64,000 nucleotides of DNA from Candidatus Nitrosacidococcus tergens (GTDB taxonomy: Bacteria > Pseudomonadota > Gammaproteobacteria > Nitrosococcales > Nitrosococcaceae). Positions 18,115 to 26,293 of this stretch are shown here, one piece after another (the first letter of the stretch is position 1; every line of letters begins with the position of its first letter). A model generated the notes under the pieces. The model had not been told where the DNA came from and did no database searches. It saw only the letters and a list, made by a program, of their open reading frames with translations. Location of the stretch: the NCBI RefSeq assembly GCF_902810445.1, contig NZ_LR778175.1, positions 1,259,001-1,323,000 on the forward strand. Direction: 5' to 3'. A program made the translations under genes and the position numbers.

Positions 18115-19737
18115 ATGATTCGTAATTATGATGTATTAGTTATTGGAAGCGGTTCCGCAGGGTTAACCCTTGCTCTTCACTTAGAATCAAAGCTCAAAAT
18201 AGCTGTTTTAGCAAAACGTAATCTTGAAGAAGGTGCTAGTCTCTATGCTCAAGGAGGTATTTCGGTAGTTTTAGATAAAAAAGATTCTATCCAATCTCAC
18301 ATAGAAGACACTACACGTACAGGGGTTGGACTATGTTATCAAGAAACAGTTCAGTTTACAGTAGAACAAGCTAAAAGTGCAATTGATTGGCTCATTCAAG
18401 AAGGTACTATATTTACTCGAGATAAAAGTACTAAAACTCACTACCATCTAACTCAAGAGGGAGGCCATAGTCATCGCCGAGTAATTCATGCTGCAGACGC
18501 TACTGGATGGGTAGTAGAGACTAAGCTAGCAGAACTTGTAAAGCAACGTCCAAATATTGAACTTTTTGAGAACCATATTGCGATTGATTTACTCACTCAG
18601 CATAGATTAGGTAGTTATGCTAAAAATAATCAATGTTTAGGGGCTTATGTTTTTAATACTACTACAAACAAGGTAGATACTTTTAGTGCACGTTATGTAG
18701 TTATTGCTACAGGTGGTGCAGGAAAAGCCTATTTATATACCAGTAATCCTGATGTATGCACTGGAGATGGGATAGCTATGGGTTGGCGTGCTGGATGTAG
18801 AGTAGCCAATATGGAATTTATCCAATTTCACCCCACTTGTCTTTACCATCCTAACGCTAAATCATTTCTGATTACTGAAGCCTTGAGGGGAGAAGGAGGA
18901 CAGTTACTATTACCTGATGGTCATTCATTTATGCATCTTTTTGATGAACGTAAAGAACTAGCACCTCGAGATATTGTCGCTCGTGCTATTGATCATCAAA
19001 TGAAACGATTGGGTATTGATCATGTTTATTTGAGTATTAGCCATAAACCTGAATCTTTTATTCGCCAAAACTTTCCAACTATCTATACTCGTTGTTTAGA
19101 GTTTGGAATCGACATTACTAAAGATCCTATCCCTGTAGTACCCGCTGCTCATTATACTTGTGGTGGATTAATGACAAATCTTTATGGTCAAACTGATCTT
19201 CCAAATCTCTATGCGATTGGAGAGACAGCACACACAGGGCTTCACGGAGCAAATCGGATGGCAAGCAATTCTTTGTTAGAGTGCCTTGTGTTTGCTAGAT
19301 CTGCTGCAAGCCATATAAATCGGAATATTATTCACATGCCTCAGCCCGAAAATTTGCCTCTTTGGGATGAAAGTCAAGTTATTGACTCAGAAGAGGAAGT
19401 TGTTGTTGCCCATAATTGGGATGAACTACGTCGTTTTATGTGGGATTATGTAGGTATAGTACGGACTGTAAAGCGGCTTGAAAGAGCAAAGCACCGTATT
19501 GATTTATTAATGCGAGAAATATCTGATTACTATAGTAATTTTTGTATTACTCATGACTTAATTGAACTTAGAAATTTAGCTACCGTAGCTGATTTAATTA
19601 TTCTCTCAGCGTTAGATCGAAAAGAAAGTCGAGGCTTGCACTATATTTTAGACTACCCTAATCAAGCTAAGGTAGCTAAAGATACTATCCTTATTCCAAA
19701 AGATTATTATGCTACGCACTATTCTAGAAATGAGTAA
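18115..19737 (+). CDS. nadB: L-aspartate oxidase
   Basis: This flavoprotein oxidises L-aspartate to iminoaspartate, the first step of de novo NAD synthesis with NadA. The FAD-binding motif VIGSGSAGLTLA is at 9-20. YAQGGISVV, the active-site region HFHPTCL-like QFHPTCL, and the C-terminal GGLMTNLYGQTDLPNLYAIGE and GANRMASNSLLECLVF are intact. The 540-residue length is normal. It is transcribed divergently from rpoE, a neighbourhood shared with pseudomonads. Its end overlaps ygfX on the other strand by 14 bases. Confidence 0.97.
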   Translation: MIRNYDVLVIGSGSAGLTLALHLESKLKIAVLAKRNLEEGASLYAQGGISVVLDKKDSIQSHIEDTTRTGVGLCYQETVQFTVEQAKSAIDWLIQEGTIFTRDKSTKTHYHLTQEGGHSHRRVIHAADATGWVVETKLAELVKQRPNIELFENHIAIDLLTQHRLGSYAKNNQCLGAYVFNTTTNKVDTFSARYVVIATGGAGKAYLYTSNPDVCTGDGIAMGWRAGCRVANMEFIQFHPTCLYHPNAKSFLITEALRGEGGQLLLPDGHSFMHLFDERKELAPRDIVARAIDHQMKRLGIDHVYLSISHKPESFIRQNFPTIYTRCLEFGIDITKDPIPVVPAAHYTCGGLMTNLYGQTDLPNLYAIGETAHTGLHGANRMASNSLLECLVFARSAASHINRNIIHMPQPENLPLWDESQVIDSEEEVVVAHNWDELRRFMWDYVGIVRTVKRLERAKHRIDLLMREISDYYSNFCITHDLIELRNLATVADLIILSALDRKESRGLHYILDYPNQAKVAKDTILIPKDYYATHYSRNE

Positions 19738-20155
19738 GCCATAAACGTACTCGTAACTTTCTAAAAGAGGTTTGATTCACATTATCCTTAAGTAAAATAA
19801 CATAAATAGGTTGCCAGCTAGAAGCTGTCTTAAAATTCAGAATTACTAAATATGTACTGATAAAGCTATTAGCTAATAACTCACCAGTATAGCTTATTCC
19901 ATTTTTTTGAACTAAACACCAAGTATCTTTCTGTTCCCAAATAAGCTGAGTAATCGAATCGAGATAGGAAAGAAAAGCGTATCTTTTAATACTCTTAAAT
20001 AAACTTACCCCTATAAGAATAAGGATAACTATGTGCAGCTGCCAAGAAAAATCTAAGAAACTTAAAGCAGCTAATGCAATACTATGTATAAAAACTAAGT
20101 AAAGCTCTAGAATTTTGGAAGGGGATAAATTAAGGTATAGAGGTGTTGCATACAC
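19724..20155 (-). CDS. ygfX: YgfX (CptA-like) family membrane protein
   Basis: The protein has 143 residues. Two hydrophobic segments lie near the N-terminus (about 13-36 and 40-52) and are followed by a soluble part with a W-rich stretch and basic C-terminus. This architecture and the position next to nadB match the YgfX family, usually encoded beside sdhE, the succinate dehydrogenase flavinylation factor. No sdhE is present on either side. Biological role in this family is uncertain; a cell-division toxin activity has been proposed in E. coli. Assignment rests on pattern and context. Confidence 0.65.
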   Translation of the reverse strand: MYATPLYLNLSPSKILELYLVFIHSIALAALSFLDFSWQLHIVILILIGVSLFKSIKRYAFLSYLDSITQLIWEQKDTWCLVQKNGISYTGELLANSFISTYLVILNFKTASSWQPIYVILLKDNVNQTSFRKLRVRLWLTHF

Positions 20156-20229
20156 AGCGCAGTATAAAATAAACGAATATTTCCAGTATCTATTTAGTAT
20201 AAGAAATATAGATAATATTTATAAATAGA

Positions 20230-20257
20230 GGGGCAGATAGAAAACAACTTCTGCCCC
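20230..20257 (-). terminator. Hairpin between the HU-like gene and ygfX
   Basis: Perfect 8-base arms GGGGCAGA and TCTGCCCC enclose a 12-base loop. On the minus strand the stem is followed by CTATTTATAAATATT, only loosely T-rich. It lies about 130 bases past the HU-like gene stop and is the best terminator candidate for it. The rest of 20156-20387 is AT-rich with nothing else I can name; in particular it does not contain sdhE. Confidence 0.55.
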
Positions 20258-20387
20258 ATGCTAGAAGAAGGTTACTGTAGTCTAGTCTAATATCATTGGT
20301 ATCGACATTAAAAATAATAATACCGAATTAAAGCATAGCACTACACCATAGTTTATTCTATGTTCAATTCCTCTCTAAGGAATGCTA

Positions 20388-20720
20388 TCAATTTATTTGA
20401 TCACTTCCTGAAGGAAAAGCTTTAAAGCGTAGATAGCTTTTAGCAGGTACTTGAATCTGTTCACCTGTTCTAGGATTTCTTGCTTTTCTTGCATCCATAT
20501 GTTTAGCGTAAAATTTACCTAAACTACTAAGCCGAACCTCTTCTCCCTCTTTTAGACTAGTAACGATCTGATCTTTGAAGGCAGCAATAATACTCTCTAC
20601 TTGATTTTGTTCAATCTCTGTCTGCTTTGCGATACGAGTTGCGAGCTCTTTCTCTCCAATTGCATGAGCTGATGTAGAGACTAAGATCACTAGCGATAAA
20701 AGTAAAATGGTTTTTTTCAT
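20388..20720 (-). CDS. HU/IHF-family (DNABII) protein with an N-terminal signal peptide
   Basis: The protein has 110 residues. Residues 1-20 form a textbook Sec signal peptide (MKK, a hydrophobic core, cleavage after AHA). Residues 21-108 match the HU/IHF fold: helices from GEKELATRIAKQTEIEQNQV to SIIAAFKDQIVTSLKEGEEV, then LSSLGKF, and the DNA-gripping arm with the conserved RNPRTGE at 81-87 and an FKAF return strand. The ATG has a strong GGAG site. Canonical HU has no signal peptide (compare 1-146), so this one is predicted to be periplasmic or extracellular. A role in binding external DNA or biofilm matrix is inference. The next upstream gene is a glycan-initiating enzyme. Confidence 0.88.
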   Translation of the reverse strand: MKKTILLLSLVILVSTSAHAIGEKELATRIAKQTEIEQNQVESIIAAFKDQIVTSLKEGEEVRLSSLGKFYAKHMDARKARNPRTGEQIQVPAKSYLRFKAFPSGSDQIN

Positions 20721-20763
20721 TATTTTCTCCTTTTTTTATTAATTAAAACTAAATTCTTAGTTC

Positions 20764-21768
20764 TTATGGATACATAGGATTTATCTTTTCAACTCCTAAA
20801 TATAAAACAGTAAGTAATACAAGCACTGCTATAAACCCCCATAACATCATATCTTGGTAGATATTTATCCAAAAACTAATTAATACAAGTAAAATATTAA
20901 CACCACTAATTGCAGCAACAATTCTTGAATGAGACCATCCTGCTTGGTGCAACCGCTGATAAGCATGGGAGCGATGTGCCTTATACCAACTATCTCCTGC
21001 TAAAAATCGGCGTATTAAAGTAAGAGTTGTATCAAACCAAAATATGCTATAAATAATCACCCATAATAACAAAGGGATATTAAAGCAAAATTTTCCTACA
21101 AGTGCAAAACCTGCAATGAGAAACCCTAAAAAGCCACTTCCCCCATCTCCCATAAATATACGAGCAGTAGGGAAATTCCATAGTAAAAATCCTAAAATCA
21201 CTGTAGTTAATACCCAAGCAAGAAAGGCTAGATCTTTTGCTCCGGATTGCCACAGCCAGTAGCTTCCTGCCATAAAGATAAAACAAGCCTCTATTCCGGC
21301 AAGACCATTAATACCATCCATAAAGTTAAAGAGGTTAATAGACCAGACAATTACTAATCCAAATAACCCTAACCCAATGTAGCTAAAATGTGCTGATTGG
21401 TTAGAATATAAAATTAATCCATATATGGTTATGAAAGCAGCAGTAACATGTACTAAAAATCGCCAGATAGGTTGAATATCACAGCAGTCGTCTCCAAATC
21501 CAACCACAACCACTAAAATTGCACCTGGGAGTAAAACTAAGTGTTGTATGGGTATACCTATACCCGTAACCCAAATAAGTAAAGCTATAACCAACCATAG
21601 CCCAGCAAATACAACTCCTCCCCCTCTAGGAGTAGGTAAGCTATGGGAAGATCTTGCGTTAGGAATATCTACCCATTTTTTAGTAAGTGCATAGTAGCGA
21701 AAACGTCCTACCAGAACCCAAGATAAAAGAAATAATAGGAGTAATAATTCTATTAAGAAAAACACCAT
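20764..21768 (-). CDS. WecA/WbpL-type polyprenyl-phosphate sugar-1-phosphate transferase
   Basis: This is a multipass membrane enzyme (GT4/MraY superfamily) that loads a sugar phosphate from a UDP-sugar onto undecaprenyl phosphate and so starts O-antigen or exopolysaccharide units. The 334-residue protein has about ten hydrophobic segments. Signatures are DIPNARSSHSLPTPRGGG near the N-terminus, GFGDDCCDI, NLFNFMDGINGLAG, FMGDGGSGFLGF and the HRSHAYQRL loop. The first match resembles WbpL more than WecA. cysC precedes it in the same direction (24 bases) and manC diverges upstream, so the three may serve one surface polysaccharide. Confidence 0.88.
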   Translation of the reverse strand: MVFFLIELLLLLFLLSWVLVGRFRYYALTKKWVDIPNARSSHSLPTPRGGGVVFAGLWLVIALLIWVTGIGIPIQHLVLLPGAILVVVVGFGDDCCDIQPIWRFLVHVTAAFITIYGLILYSNQSAHFSYIGLGLFGLVIVWSINLFNFMDGINGLAGIEACFIFMAGSYWLWQSGAKDLAFLAWVLTTVILGFLLWNFPTARIFMGDGGSGFLGFLIAGFALVGKFCFNIPLLLWVIIYSIFWFDTTLTLIRRFLAGDSWYKAHRSHAYQRLHQAGWSHSRIVAAISGVNILLVLISFWINIYQDMMLWGFIAVLVLLTVLYLGVEKINPMYP

Positions 21769-21792
21769 AGGTAATGGAGTTAATAATATAAT

Positions 21793-22401
21793 CTATAGGT
21801 TAGGAATAATTGCTCTAGATCTTAATAGATTAATCACTTGGTGCGCACTATTTTCTATGCTCTGAGTATAGGTATTGACTATTAGTTCAGGGTTATTTGG
21901 TATTTCATAAGGAGAAGAAATACCCGTAAAATCTGGAATTTCTCCAGCTCGAGCTCGCCGATAAAGGCCTTTAACATCCCGTTGTTCACAAATAGCAAGA
22001 GGGGCTTGACAATAAATCTCTAGAAAATCATCTCCCATTAAATTTCTTGCCCTTTGTCGATCTTCATGAAATGGAGAAATAAAAGCAGTAAGTATAATTA
22101 TTCCTGATTCTATAAATAACTTACACATTTCGCTAATACGTCGAATATTTTCAGTGCGTTCTGTTTTTGAAAATCCTAAATCTGCACAAAGACCGTGGCG
22201 TACATTATCTCCATCCAGAACAAAAGTACGGCATTGTAATTCAGCAAGTTGAGCTTCAACAGCATGGGCTAAGGTAGATTTTCCAGCTCCAGACAGACCT
22301 GTGAACCATAAGGTAGCACTTTTATGCTTATTGATTTGTTCTCTATGAGTACGTGTTACGGTAGATTGGTGCCAAACAATATTTTTGGTTGGTATATTCA
22401 T
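21793..22401 (-). CDS. cysC: Adenylylsulfate (APS) kinase
   Basis: This enzyme phosphorylates APS to PAPS with ATP. The 202-residue protein has a Walker A motif GLSGAGKST at 35-43, the APS-binding [16 protein letters not shown], and [12 protein letters not shown]. No ATP sulfurylase (cysDN, sat) or PAPS reductase gene is adjacent. The neighbours are a glycan initiator and manC. PAPS could feed assimilatory sulfate reduction or act as sulfate donor for a polysaccharide; sequence alone cannot decide. Confidence 0.94.
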   Translation of the reverse strand: MNIPTKNIVWHQSTVTRTHREQINKHKSATLWFTGLSGAGKSTLAHAVEAQLAELQCRTFVLDGDNVRHGLCADLGFSKTERTENIRRISEMCKLFIESGIIILTAFISPFHEDRQRARNLMGDDFLEIYCQAPLAICEQRDVKGLYRRARAGEIPDFTGISSPYEIPNNPELIVNTYTQSIENSAHQVINLLRSRAIIPNL

Positions 22402-22537
22402 AAATTTATTTGTAAAATTTATTATTTAAATAAATATTTAACTCTATAATAATCTAAGGTAATTTCCTAATTTTAATCTTAGAAAAATAGCCCATTTTAT
22501 CTTTAAACTACTAATATATTTTAATCAAGATTAATAT

Positions 22538-23989
22538 ATGTATCTACAACCTATTATTTTATCGGGCGGATCTGGTACTCGCTTATGGCCTCTTTCTAGA
22601 GAGCACTTTCCTAAGCAATTACTCTCCTTGGTTGGAGAACACACTATGATCCAAGATACTATCTTGCGCATTTGTAGCTTAGAGAATGTATTATCCCCTG
22701 TAATCGTATGCAATAAAGAGCACCGATTTCTAGTTGCAGAACAAATGCGACAAATTGATATCACGCCCCAACAGCTTATTTTAGAACCTAGCGGTCGTAA
22801 TACTGCTCCAGCACTTACCTTAGCAGCACTATCAGTATTAGATAAAAGAGAAGATTGTATTTTACTTGTAATGCCTGCTGATCATGTAATTAGAGATATT
22901 GAATCTTTTCATCAATGCATTACTTTAGGACATCAACTTGCCGAAAAAAATCACCCAGTAGCATTTGGAGTAGCACCTACCCACCCTGAATCTGGCTATG
23001 GCTACATTGAAGTAGGTGAAAGCATTACAGAAAATGCAATACTTCCTACTGCTTTTAAGCTGCAATCTTTTAAGGAAAAACCAGATAGGCAAACTGCACA
23101 GTTCTATTTAGAAACAAAGCGCTATTTATGGAACAGTGGTATGTTTATGTTTAAAGCATCTATATGGATAGAGAAAATTTCTACCTATACACCAAAAGTC
23201 CTGCAAGCTTGTACTCAAGCGATAGATAAAGGAACTCAGGATGGAGATTTTTTTCGAGTGGAGTCAGTAGCTTTTAGCTCATGCCCTAGTGATTCTATTG
23301 ATTATGCAGTCATGGAGAAATTAACTGATCAGGAAGATAGTACATTCTTTCCAGTTGTTATTTCTTTGGAAGCAGGTTGGTCTGATGTAGGCGCTTGGCC
23401 AAGTTTGCTTGAAGCCAGTACCCGTGATGAACAGGGTAATTTAGCCAAAGGAGATATTTATCTCGATTCTACGCAAAATTCATTGATATTTGCAGAAAAC
23501 CGAATGGTTGCTGCTATTGGGCTAAAGGATACTATGGTAGTTGAGACTTCAGATGTAGTTTTAGTGGTTCATAAAGACTACGCTCAGAATGTAAAGAATA
23601 TTGTTGCTCAGTTAAAAAAAGAAAATAGAGAAGAATATATTAGCCATCGAAAAGTCTATCGCCCTTGGGGATATTATGAAAGTATAGACTTTGGATCTCG
23701 CTTTCAAGTTAAACGCATTATGGTCAATCCAAATGCCTCTTTATCATTACAAATGCATCATCATCGAGCAGAACATTGGATTGTAGTAAGTGGTACTGCC
23801 CGAGTAATACGAGACAACGAAGTGGCTTTACTTTCTGAGAACCAATCTACTTATATTCCTTTAGGAATAAAGCATCGTTTAGAAAATCCAGGTAAAGTTC
23901 CCCTTGAAATTATTGAAGTGCAATCAGGAAGCTATCTTGGAGAAGATGATATTGTCCGTTTTGAAGATCACTACGGGCGTACAAAGTAG
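22538..23989 (+). CDS. manC: Mannose-1-phosphate guanylyltransferase / mannose-6-phosphate isomerase
   Basis: This is a bifunctional enzyme making GDP-mannose. The N-terminal nucleotidyltransferase (about 1-340) carries GGSGTRLWPLSR at 10-21, FKEKPDR and WNSGMF. The C-terminal cupin isomerase domain (about 365-480) has YRPWGYYESID and the metal-binding QMHHHRAEHWIVVSGTA. The 483 residues match the AlgA/ManC type. It diverges from cysC and the glycan initiator. GDP-mannose would supply mannose, rhamnose or fucose for lipopolysaccharide or exopolysaccharide. Confidence 0.96.
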   Translation: MYLQPIILSGGSGTRLWPLSREHFPKQLLSLVGEHTMIQDTILRICSLENVLSPVIVCNKEHRFLVAEQMRQIDITPQQLILEPSGRNTAPALTLAALSVLDKREDCILLVMPADHVIRDIESFHQCITLGHQLAEKNHPVAFGVAPTHPESGYGYIEVGESITENAILPTAFKLQSFKEKPDRQTAQFYLETKRYLWNSGMFMFKASIWIEKISTYTPKVLQACTQAIDKGTQDGDFFRVESVAFSSCPSDSIDYAVMEKLTDQEDSTFFPVVISLEAGWSDVGAWPSLLEASTRDEQGNLAKGDIYLDSTQNSLIFAENRMVAAIGLKDTMVVETSDVVLVVHKDYAQNVKNIVAQLKKENREEYISHRKVYRPWGYYESIDFGSRFQVKRIMVNPNASLSLQMHHHRAEHWIVVSGTARVIRDNEVALLSENQSTYIPLGIKHRLENPGKVPLEIIEVQSGSYLGEDDIVRFEDHYGRTK

Positions 23990-24001
23990 AAATCTTACTA
24001 T

Positions 24002-24547
24002 TTAATACATACCTGTCTGAATTTTAGCCGCATCCGACATCATACTATAACTCCAGGGTGGATCAAAAACTACCTCTGTATAAACTTCTCTTACTCCATG
24101 AATAGCTTCTACTTTTTCTTTAATATCTTGTACAAGTACCTCTCCCATACCACATCCGGGAGCAGTTAAGGTAATTTTAATATCTACTCGCCGCTCACTA
24201 TCGTTGAATTTAGTAACAATACACTCATAGACTAAGCCTAAATCTACGATATTAATAGGGATTTCAGGATCATAACAAGTCCTTAATTGATCCCAGATAA
24301 GTTTTTCAACCTCTTCATCTGAAGTACCCTCAAGTGTCTGTGGGCCTTTCTCAAGTTCTAATCCTAAGGCATCTGCATCTTTACCAGAAATTCTAGCAAG
24401 ATTACCGTTGACATAAACTGTATAACTACCTCCTAAGTTTTGAGCAATAGCTACCTTAGTGTCTTTAGGAATGATGATTCTATCTGCACTAGGCACTAGG
24501 ACTGCTTCACAATCTCGAGTAAGGGGAATAGGATCTCGGTTGTACAT
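24002..24547 (-). CDS. sufT: SufT family iron-sulfur cluster assembly protein (DUF59/MIP18-like)
   Basis: The protein has 181 residues with a C-terminal DUF59 domain (about 84-175) containing the conserved DPEIPINIVDLGLVY and the cysteine loop APGCGMGEVL. The N-terminal part is the extension typical of SUF-operon SufT. Members help mature iron-sulfur proteins. It ends the suf operon, 19 bases after sufU. The exact biochemical step is not settled for the family. Confidence 0.92.
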   Translation of the reverse strand: MYNRDPIPLTRDCEAVLVPSADRIIIPKDTKVAIAQNLGGSYTVYVNGNLARISGKDADALGLELEKGPQTLEGTSDEEVEKLIWDQLRTCYDPEIPINIVDLGLVYECIVTKFNDSERRVDIKITLTAPGCGMGEVLVQDIKEKVEAIHGVREVYTEVVFDPPWSYSMMSDAAKIQTGMY

Positions 24548-24566
24548 AAATTCTCCTACTATAAGC

Positions 24567-25025
24567 TTATTCAGTAGTTACTACTGCTATTTTATGGCTT
24601 AATGCTGAATCAAAGGTATGCCAAGCAAGAGTGGCACATTTAACTCGCATAGGAAATTCTTTTACACCAGCCAATACCTCTAATTTTCCTAGTGATTCTA
24701 TTTCCTCTGCATGGACGTGCTCGTGAGTCATCAGATGGTGGAATTGCTTAAATAACTCTTTCGCTTCTTTCTCATCTTTACCTTTAAGGGCTTCTGTCAT
24801 TAGAGATGCAGAGGACATGGAAATTGCACAGCCATCTCCTTGAAAACTAATATCTTCAATTGTGTTACCATCCATTTTAAGAAATACGGTAATACGATCA
24901 CCACATAAGGGATTATGACCATCCGCATAAAAATCAGCATTTTCCATAGGATGGAAATTTCTTGGATTTTTTCGGTGATCTAAAATAATTTCTTGATATA
25001 GACTCTCTAACGTGCTCATTGTCAT
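24567..25025 (-). CDS. sufU: SufU iron-sulfur scaffold / sulfur acceptor
   Basis: This is a NifU/IscU-like protein of 152 residues. Conserved ligands are Cys41 and Asp43 (PLCGDRI), Cys66 (GDGCAIS) and Cys130 (VKCATLAWHT). The insertion between the second and third cysteines (about 80-115) distinguishes SufU from IscU. It accepts persulfide sulfur from SufS. The start at 25025 has AGGA seven bases upstream. It lies 4 bases after sufS. SufE and SufA are not in the operon, so SufU probably replaces SufE as partner. Confidence 0.94.
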   Translation of the reverse strand: MTMSTLESLYQEIILDHRKNPRNFHPMENADFYADGHNPLCGDRITVFLKMDGNTIEDISFQGDGCAISMSSASLMTEALKGKDEKEAKELFKQFHHLMTHEHVHAEEIESLGKLEVLAGVKEFPMRVKCATLAWHTFDSALSHKIAVVTTE

Positions 25026-25029
25026 TGAT

Positions 25030-26280
25030 TTATCCTAATAATTTTTGAAGGTGTTGAATTCCAGAAGCTAAAGAATCGATTTCAATCTTCGTATTATAAA
25101 AAGCAAGAGAAGCTCTTGCAGTTGCAGGAACTGTAAAATAATCCATAATAGGCTGAGCACAATGATGACCTGTGCGAATCGCAATCCCTTCATGATCTAA
25201 AATAGTGCCAATATCATGGGGATGAATTTTTTCTAGAGTAAAAGAGAGTACGCCTACTTTATGCTGAGCAGTACCAATCAAGCGTAGGGTTGGAATTTCA
25301 CTAAGTACTCCTACTGCATAAGCTAAAAGTTCTTGCTCATAAGAATCGATGGTTTCCATACCAATATCGCTTAGATAGTCAATAGCAACCCCAAGACCAA
25401 TAGCACCTACTATATGAGGTGTTCCTGCTTCAAATTTATAGGGAAGATTATTGTAAATAGTTTTATCGAAGCTTACGGATAAAATCATATCTCCTCCTCC
25501 TTGATAGGGAGGCATCGCTTCTAAATGATCTTTCTTACCATACAGGATTCCTATTCCTGTAGGGCCACACATTTTATGGGCAGAGAAAGTATAAAAATCA
25601 CAGTTAAGATCTTGTACATCTACAGGAAGATGAGGAATTGCTTGGGCACCATCAAGAATTACAGGAGTACCGTTGTGATGGGATAATTCAATAATCTTTT
25701 TTACTGGATTAATTGTACCTAACGCATTAGATACATGGGTAACAGCTACAATAGATGTTTTAGGGGATAAGAGTGCTTTAAATTCATCTAGTAGCAGCTC
25801 TCCAGACTCATTAATTGGTGCTACTTTTAATATCGCACCTGTTTGCTCGCATAAAATTTGCCAAGGTACTAGATTGGAGTGATGCTCCATATAGGAAATT
25901 AAAATCTCATCTCCTGATTTTAAACGGCTACGACCAAAAGTTTGAGCAACTAAATTAATCGCTTCTGTAGTACTGCGGACAAAAATAATTTCTTCTCTAT
26001 AAGCTGCATTAATAAAATGCTTAACTTTATCCCTTGCCCCTTCATATGCTTTAGTAGATCGCTCACTTAATTGATGTACCGCACGATGGATATTTCCATT
26101 ATCTTGACGGTAATAATGATCAATAGCTTCTATTACCTGTCTTGGCTTTTGCATAGTAGCTGCATTGTCCAAGTACACGAGAGGCTTACCATAAATTTCT
26201 TGGTGAAGAATAGGGAAATCAGAACGTATCCTTTCTACATCAAATTGAGATGGGTTTGTTTTCACTTTTGTCATCGTCAT
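25030..26280 (-). CDS. sufS: Cysteine desulfurase SufS
   Basis: This class II PLP cysteine desulfurase makes persulfide from cysteine. The PLP Lys236 lies in FSAHKMCGPTG, and the catalytic Cys374 in RTGHHCAQP is on the short loop typical of SufS. The 416-residue length is normal. It is the fourth structural gene of sufBCDSUT, 13 bases after sufD. Two in-frame ATGs (26280 and 26274) could both initiate. Confidence 0.96.
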   Translation of the reverse strand: MTMTKVKTNPSQFDVERIRSDFPILHQEIYGKPLVYLDNAATMQKPRQVIEAIDHYYRQDNGNIHRAVHQLSERSTKAYEGARDKVKHFINAAYREEIIFVRSTTEAINLVAQTFGRSRLKSGDEILISYMEHHSNLVPWQILCEQTGAILKVAPINESGELLLDEFKALLSPKTSIVAVTHVSNALGTINPVKKIIELSHHNGTPVILDGAQAIPHLPVDVQDLNCDFYTFSAHKMCGPTGIGILYGKKDHLEAMPPYQGGGDMILSVSFDKTIYNNLPYKFEAGTPHIVGAIGLGVAIDYLSDIGMETIDSYEQELLAYAVGVLSEIPTLRLIGTAQHKVGVLSFTLEKIHPHDIGTILDHEGIAIRTGHHCAQPIMDYFTVPATARASLAFYNTKIEIDSLASGIQHLQKLLG

Positions 26281-26293
26281 AACTAATTCTGCT

